Positions 7,184-10,827 of a stretch of 10,827 bases of DNA are shown one piece after another. The notes below the pieces were generated by a model, which saw only the letters and a list, made by a program, of their open reading frames with translations, did not search any database and was not told where the DNA came from. Position numbers and translations under genes: made by a program. Location: positions 1 through 10,827 of the forward strand of contig DFJD01000014.1 in the NCBI GenBank assembly GCA_002372875.1, read 5' to 3'. The stretch comes from Clostridiales bacterium UBA3680. Its GTDB lineage: Bacteria; Bacillota; Clostridia; Lachnospirales; CAG-274. Each line of letters starts with the position of its first letter. The stretch's first letter is position 1.

Positions 7184-7212
7184 TTGATTATATCAAATAA
7201 TTTTGTTATAAT
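7184..7212 (+). promoter_or_regulatory. Sigma-A promoter of the ppk-pfk operon
   Basis: TTGATT (7184-7189), a 17-bp spacer and a perfect TATAAT (7207-7212) form a strong plus-strand promoter, divergent from the RHH-clpB promoter about 40 bp away. The -35 lies inside a short dyad (TTGAT, TAT, ATCAA; 7184-7196). The leader of about 60 nt holds a 6-bp hairpin (AGATGT/ACATCT, 7240-7256) and then the AAGGAGGTG ribosome binding site. Confidence 0.85.
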
Positions 7213-7281
7213 CAGTTGTATAGAATAATTGAAGAAAACAGATGTCTTTCACATCTTTCCTAAGCTCAAGGAGGTGAAAAT

Positions 7282-9318
7282 ATGCCCGATAGTGCTTGCT
7301 ATAAAAACAGAGAATTATCCTGGCTCCAATTTAACGAAAGGGTTCTTGACGAGGCGGGAAACAAAAAAGTGCCTTTAGCCGAAAGACTTACTTTTGCCCA
7401 TATTTACCAAACAAACTTGGATGAATTCTATATGGTAAGAGTAGGCACACTTGTGATGCAAAGCGAGTCCGAAGAGGATGAGCGTGACAGCAAAACACAC
7501 ATGACAAGCAAAGAACAAATCGAAAGCATACTGAAAGAAACAAAAAGACTCGAAAAGAAAAAATATGCCATCTACACAGAGCTTTTGGCTATGCTTAAAG
7601 AATGCAACATAGAGATCGTTAATTTTAAGCTTGTCACCGAAGAAGAGACCGCTGCACTTGAAGAATACTTTGACGAACATATAGCGCCCTTCCTCTCTCC
7701 GATGCTGCTTAGCAAACAGCAGCCTGTGCCTTTCCTTACAAATCAGCAGCTGTATTCGGCAGTGCTTTTAAGCAACAAAAAAGGAAAGGCAAAAATAGGG
7801 ATCGTTCCTTGTTCGGGTGTGTTTAAACGTCTTATCGAACTTCCCACAAGACCTGGTGTATTCGTGCTTGCCGAAGAGCTTATATTGCACTTTGTGGCAA
7901 AGCTTTTTCCGAAATACACCGTAAGAGGCAAATCCATAATGCGAATTACACGAAATGCCGACATTGAGGTGGGAGATGTATATGACGAGGAGCTTGATTT
8001 CAGAAATATAATGGAGCATCTGATAAAGCAAAGGATAAAGATGGCTCCCGTAAGGCTTGAACTTTCAAGAGAAATAGAGCAGGAGGCTCAAAAAGAGCTT
8101 GCAAAGTATTTCGGTATAAAAAACTCGCATATAGTTAAGGTGGATACTCCTCTTGATCTGGGCTTTTTTTCGGATATAAGAACAAAACTGCGAGCAATGC
8201 CCACCTTTTTTTACAAAAAAAGGACTCCGCGTCCCTCTTCCATGCTTGATATGAGAAAAAGCATAATTGCTCAAATCGAAAAAAAGGATATTCTTCTAAG
8301 TTATCCCTATGAGAGTATAAAACCATTTATAAAACTCTTAAACGAAGCCGCGGAAGATGAAAATGTCGTGTCTATCAAAATAACACTTTACAGAGTGGCG
8401 GATAAGAGTGAGATAGTAGATGCCCTTGTGGAGGCCGCTGAAAACGGAAAAGAGGTAGTGGTTGTCATTGAGCTTAGAGCCCGTTTTGACGAAGAAAACA
8501 ATATAGAAATGTCAAAACGACTTGAAGACGCAGGCTGTACCATACTGTACGGCCTTGAAGAATACAAAGTCCATTCAAAGCTCTGCCTTATAACAAGAAG
8601 CATAAATGACAGTGTTTCTTTTATAACTCAGGTAGGCACCGGAAATTATAACGAAAAAACATCCGCACTGTACACCGACCTTTCCTTGATAACAGCGGAT
8701 AAACAGATCGGGCTTGATGCGGACAAGGTTTTCAAAGCGCTGCTAATAGAAGATACCCCCGAAAAAACCACGAGTTTGCTTGTTGCTCCAAAAACCCTTC
8801 AGAAGAGCATTTTAAAAAACATTGACGCTCAAATTGCTCTTGCAAAAGAAGGTAAGGACGCTTATTGTGCCTTTAAGCTCAATTCTCTTACAAGTGTTCC
8901 TATAATGGAAAAGCTTATAGAAGCATCACGTTCGGGAGTCAAAATAGATATGCTGATACGAGGTATTTGTTGTCTCATTCCCGGAATAAAGGGATATACG
9001 GAAAATATAACCGTTGTGTCCGTTGTGGGCAGATTTCTTGAACATTCGAGAATATATGCCTTTGGCAGAGAAAATCCCAATGTATATATTTCTTCTGCGG
9101 ATTTTATGACAAGAAATATGACAAAAAGAGTAGAGGTTGCCGCACCCGTTTACTCGGAGGTTTTAAAACAAAAAATAATGCATATTTTTGAAACCTGTTT
9201 TAACGACGACGAAAAAGGAAAGCAATTACATCCCGATGGAATGTACTATTCAAGAGAGATAAACAAAAAGCCTTTGAATTCTCAAGAAAAGCTGTATGAT
9301 GAAGCCTACAAGGCATAG
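7282..9318 (+). CDS. ppk: Polyphosphate kinase 1
   Basis: PPK1 reversibly transfers the gamma phosphate of ATP to polyphosphate through a phosphohistidine intermediate. The 678-residue product has the four-part PPK1 layout. The N domain is residues 1 to about 105, with the ATP-contacting Asn45 in QTNLDEFYMVR. A head domain spans about 110-305. Two phospholipase-D-like catalytic domains follow. Catalytic residues line up with E. coli: His431 in YKVHSKL (E. coli His435, phosphorylated), His588 in LEHSRIY (His592), and Mg-binding Arg371 (LYRVADKS) and Arg401 (RARFDEE). The GTGNYNEKT motif is at 452-460. Length matches the family. The start ATG has an AAGGAGGTG site. It is the first gene of an operon with a phosphofructokinase 14 nt downstream. 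It probably tunes polyphosphate storage and energy balance; direction of the reaction in the cell cannot be read from sequence. Confidence 0.97.
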   Translation: MPDSACYKNRELSWLQFNERVLDEAGNKKVPLAERLTFAHIYQTNLDEFYMVRVGTLVMQSESEEDERDSKTHMTSKEQIESILKETKRLEKKKYAIYTELLAMLKECNIEIVNFKLVTEEETAALEEYFDEHIAPFLSPMLLSKQQPVPFLTNQQLYSAVLLSNKKGKAKIGIVPCSGVFKRLIELPTRPGVFVLAEELILHFVAKLFPKYTVRGKSIMRITRNADIEVGDVYDEELDFRNIMEHLIKQRIKMAPVRLELSREIEQEAQKELAKYFGIKNSHIVKVDTPLDLGFFSDIRTKLRAMPTFFYKKRTPRPSSMLDMRKSIIAQIEKKDILLSYPYESIKPFIKLLNEAAEDENVVSIKITLYRVADKSEIVDALVEAAENGKEVVVVIELRARFDEENNIEMSKRLEDAGCTILYGLEEYKVHSKLCLITRSINDSVSFITQVGTGNYNEKTSALYTDLSLITADKQIGLDADKVFKALLIEDTPEKTTSLLVAPKTLQKSILKNIDAQIALAKEGKDAYCAFKLNSLTSVPIMEKLIEASRSGVKIDMLIRGICCLIPGIKGYTENITVVSVVGRFLEHSRIYAFGRENPNVYISSADFMTRNMTKRVEVAAPVYSEVLKQKIMHIFETCFNDDEKGKQLHPDGMYYSREINKKPLNSQEKLYDEAYKA

Positions 9319-9332
9319 TAAGGAGTGATAAT

Positions 9333-10394
9333 ATGAAAAAAATAGGTATGCTTACAAGCGGAGGAGATTGCCAGGCATTAAATGCGGCCATGAGAGGAGT
9401 TGCAAAAGCCCTCTATTCAAAAATCGACGATGTAGTTATTTATGGCTTTGAGAACGGTTACAAAGGTCTTGTAAACGGTGAATACAGAAAGCTTAAACCA
9501 AAGGATTTTTCCGGTATACTGACCGTAGGAGGCACTATTCTCGGTACTTCAAGACTTCCTTTCAAAACTCTTTCGGAACCCGGCGGTAAAGAAACCGTAG
9601 AAAAAATGAAGAAAACCTATTCCGAATTAAAGCTTGACTGTCTTATTGTATTGGGCGGAAACGGTACGCATAAAACGGCAAATCTTCTTAGCAAGGAGGG
9701 GCTGAACGTAATTTCACTTCCCAAAACCATAGATAACGATATTTGGGGCACCGATATGACTTTCGGCTTTCAATCCGCTGTGGATATAGTGACAAATGTT
9801 TTCGACTGCATACATACAACGGCTGCTTCACACGGAAGAGTATTTATTGTAGAGGTCATGGGACATAAGGTAGGTTGGCTCACTCTTCACTCGGGCCTTG
9901 CCGGAGGAGCGGATATAATTCTCATTCCTGAGATACCGTTTTCAACCGATAAGCTCATTAAAACCATAAACAAGAGAGAAGAAGAGGGTAAATCATTTAC
10001 CATACTTGCCGTAGCCGAAGGTGCGAAGGCAAAAAAATCAGACAAGAGCTTTGAAGAATATTGCAAAAAGAATCCCTCAAACTATGAGACCGTAACCTAT
10101 TCTCTTGCTTCCTTCCTGCAAGAAAAAACAAAGAAAGAAGTACGAGTTACGGTTCCCGGACATATGCAAAGAGGCGGTATTCCCTGCTCCTACGATAGAG
10201 TTCTCTCCACATCTTTGGGAGCAACGGCGGCAGAACTTATAATAAACAAGCAGTACGGCAATATGGTAGGTCTTGTAAACGGCAGACCTTTCCCCGTTCC
10301 CCTTAGCGAAGTTGCGGGCAAGCTTAAGGAAGTAGATCCCGAAAGCGCCCTTGTAAGAAGCTCTAAAGCGATGGGTATTTCCTTTGGGGATTAA
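9333..10394 (+). CDS. 6-phosphofructokinase, PfkA family with variant phosphoryl-donor site
   Basis: Phosphorylates fructose 6-phosphate to the 1,6-bisphosphate in glycolysis. The 353-residue protein has the family hallmarks: GMLTSGGDCQALNAAMRG at the start, the catalytic PKTIDND with Asp134 (E. coli Asp127) and Asp136, R169 and VEVMGHKVGW for sugar phosphate binding, Glu229, Arg271, and PGHMQRGG with His277 and Arg280. The donor site is unusual. E. coli GGDGS is GGNGT here (108-112): the Mg-contacting Asp103 becomes Asn110, while Gly104 (typical of ATP enzymes) is kept as Gly111. E. coli Gly124 is Lys131, a residue typical of PPi-dependent and trypanosomatid ATP enzymes. ATP is the likelier donor, but PPi is not excluded, so no gene symbol is given. 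It starts 14 nt after ppk with its own TAAGGAG site, in the same operon. Confidence 0.93.
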   Translation: MKKIGMLTSGGDCQALNAAMRGVAKALYSKIDDVVIYGFENGYKGLVNGEYRKLKPKDFSGILTVGGTILGTSRLPFKTLSEPGGKETVEKMKKTYSELKLDCLIVLGGNGTHKTANLLSKEGLNVISLPKTIDNDIWGTDMTFGFQSAVDIVTNVFDCIHTTAASHGRVFIVEVMGHKVGWLTLHSGLAGGADIILIPEIPFSTDKLIKTINKREEEGKSFTILAVAEGAKAKKSDKSFEEYCKKNPSNYETVTYSLASFLQEKTKKEVRVTVPGHMQRGGIPCSYDRVLSTSLGATAAELIINKQYGNMVGLVNGRPFPVPLSEVAGKLKEVDPESALVRSSKAMGISFGD

Positions 10395-10422
10395 TACTGT
10401 ATGATTTTACATTGTTATTTGT

Positions 10423-10469
10423 AAAAAATGGGGGTGTGAAAAAACACATTTTTCACACCCTCATTTTTT
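10423..10469. terminator. Strong terminator after the ppk-pfk operon
   Basis: A long stem with core GGGTGTGAAAAA (10432-10443) pairing with TTTTTCACACCC (10449-10460) around the loop ACACA. It extends outward through one G-U pair and TG/CA to a six-A/six-T base, about 21 bp in all. The A and T runs at its base let it work on both strands. It begins 28 nt after the phosphofructokinase stop and would also block transcription coming from the insertion sequence. Confidence 0.9.
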
Positions 10470-10541
10470 GTATCTTACCGTATTTTAATGTTAAAAAAAC
10501 CAAGAATCTCTACACTTGTTCAAGTTAAAAAATAAACAAAC

Positions 10542-10564
10542 AAAAAAAGGGCACAAAGCCCCTA
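10542..10564 (-). terminator. Small intrinsic terminator after the transposase gene
   Basis: On the minus strand GGGC, loop TTTGT, GCCC, extended by a G-U and an A-U pair, is followed by seven T residues. It lies about 21 nt past the transposase stop. The stem is short, so it may be weak. The rest of the gene-free stretch 10395-10585 holds only the two terminators, an ACTTG/CAAGT mini-dyad (10514-10525) and A-rich sequence; I see no gene in it. Confidence 0.65.
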
Positions 10565-10585
10565 TCTTTTCCCAAAAAGCTTTTT

Positions 10586-10827
10586 TTAAGCTGCTTCTTG
10601 GCTAATTGAATTCCTGTAATTCTTATTGTAATATTTATAGAGATTATGACCGATAGCTATTAAGGTAAGCTCAAGTCTCACCGATGTCATTCCGCGTCGA
10701 ACTATTCGTTTATACCATCTGTCATATTTTATAATTCCAAAAGTACCTTCTGCTTGTATTGAACGATTCATGTGCAATAAAGTCCCTTGCGTACTTTCAA
10801 GGTTGTCTATTACTTCTTGATGATATT
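10586..10827 (-). CDS. IS1182/IS5-type DDE transposase, C-terminal fragment
   Basis: Reading the minus strand from the right edge, 79 codons stay open until a TAA at 10586-10588. No internal start is needed, because the frame is open at the edge. The residues HMNRSIQAEGTFGIIKYD, then RRGMTSVRLELTLIAIGHNL and YKYY, match the typical C-terminus of DDE_Tnp_1 transposases of the IS1182 group. In these, the Glu of the QAEG.FG.IK motif is the third acidic residue of the DDE triad. The upstream two acidic residues and the N-terminal domain lie outside the window, so I cannot tell whether the gene is intact. A small terminator follows about 21 nt after the stop. The family-level call is by motif recall; the subgroup is less certain. 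Confidence 0.8.
   Translation of the reverse strand, partial: YHQEVIDNLESTQGTLLHMNRSIQAEGTFGIIKYDRWYKRIVRRGMTSVRLELTLIAIGHNLYKYYNKNYRNSISQEAA

Larger units (their letters stand above)
10542..10827 (-). mobile_element. 3' end of an IS1182/IS5-like insertion sequence (truncated by window edge)
   Basis: The interval holds the transposase 3' end and its terminator. The true end of the element is probably somewhere in 10470-10541, but the terminal inverted repeat cannot be recognised without the other end, so the left boundary is nominal. Confidence 0.5.

Noticed and set aside
7184..7196. TTGAT-TAT-ATCAA dyad over the ppk -35 as an RHH operator
   Set aside because: Arms are only 5 bp in A/T-rich DNA and no matching copy was found in the RHH-clpB promoter, so it may be chance.
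7240..7256. Hairpin in the ppk leader as a riboswitch or attenuator
   Set aside because: Only a 6-bp stem without a T run; no known riboswitch motif is seen.
1..10827. CRISPR arrays, tRNA/rRNA genes, toxin-antitoxin or defence islands
   Set aside because: No regularly spaced repeats, no tRNA-like cloverleaf or rRNA sequence and no defence-type protein were recognised; the RHH protein is not paired with a toxin but with ClpB.

Overview
The window looks like ordinary chromosome from a low-to-moderate GC Gram-positive bacterium of the class Clostridia. The main evidence is the gene order rplU-prp-rpmA-obg, with an L27 that carries the Firmicutes-type cleavable N-terminal extension and lies next to its dedicated protease. 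Strong Shine-Dalgarno sites (AAGGAGG type), near-consensus sigma-A promoters, frequent AGA and ATA codons and U-tailed intrinsic terminators agree with this. Genus cannot be assigned from the sequence alone. Most of the window is housekeeping DNA, and I do not see a clear-cut novel defence or mobile system in it.

Layout. (1) Positions 1-1744, minus strand: a ribosome-biogenesis operon with promoter, probable L21 leader RNA, rplU, prp, rpmA, an intrinsic terminator or attenuator, then obg, which is cut by the left edge. (2) 1779-3855, plus strand: a single-gene unit transcribed divergently from rplU. It encodes a seven-helix membrane protein with a degenerate GGDEF domain and an apparently intact EAL phosphodiesterase domain. 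It ends in a 17-bp perfect stem that also serves the convergent clpB operon. (3) 3884-7145, minus strand: a two-gene operon in which an unrecognised ribbon-helix-helix protein precedes the ClpB disaggregase. Its promoter is near-perfect sigma-A type, and I find no CIRCE or CtsR box there. (4) 7184-10469, plus strand: a divergent two-gene operon of polyphosphate kinase (ppk) and a 6-phosphofructokinase with non-canonical specificity residues, closed by a strong terminator. (5) 10470-10827: the 3' end of an IS1182/IS5-like transposase gene on the minus strand, with its own small terminator, truncated by the right edge.

How the genes work together: the first operon couples two ribosomal proteins, the protease that matures one of them, and a ribosome-assembly GTPase. 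The central genes handle c-di-GMP turnover and protein disaggregation. The ppk-pfk pair links polyphosphate and ATP metabolism to glycolytic flux. The points most worth a second look are the RHH-clpB pairing, the ppk-pfk pairing with an odd PFK active site, the contracted catalytic loop in Prp, and the degenerate GGDEF/variant EAL protein.
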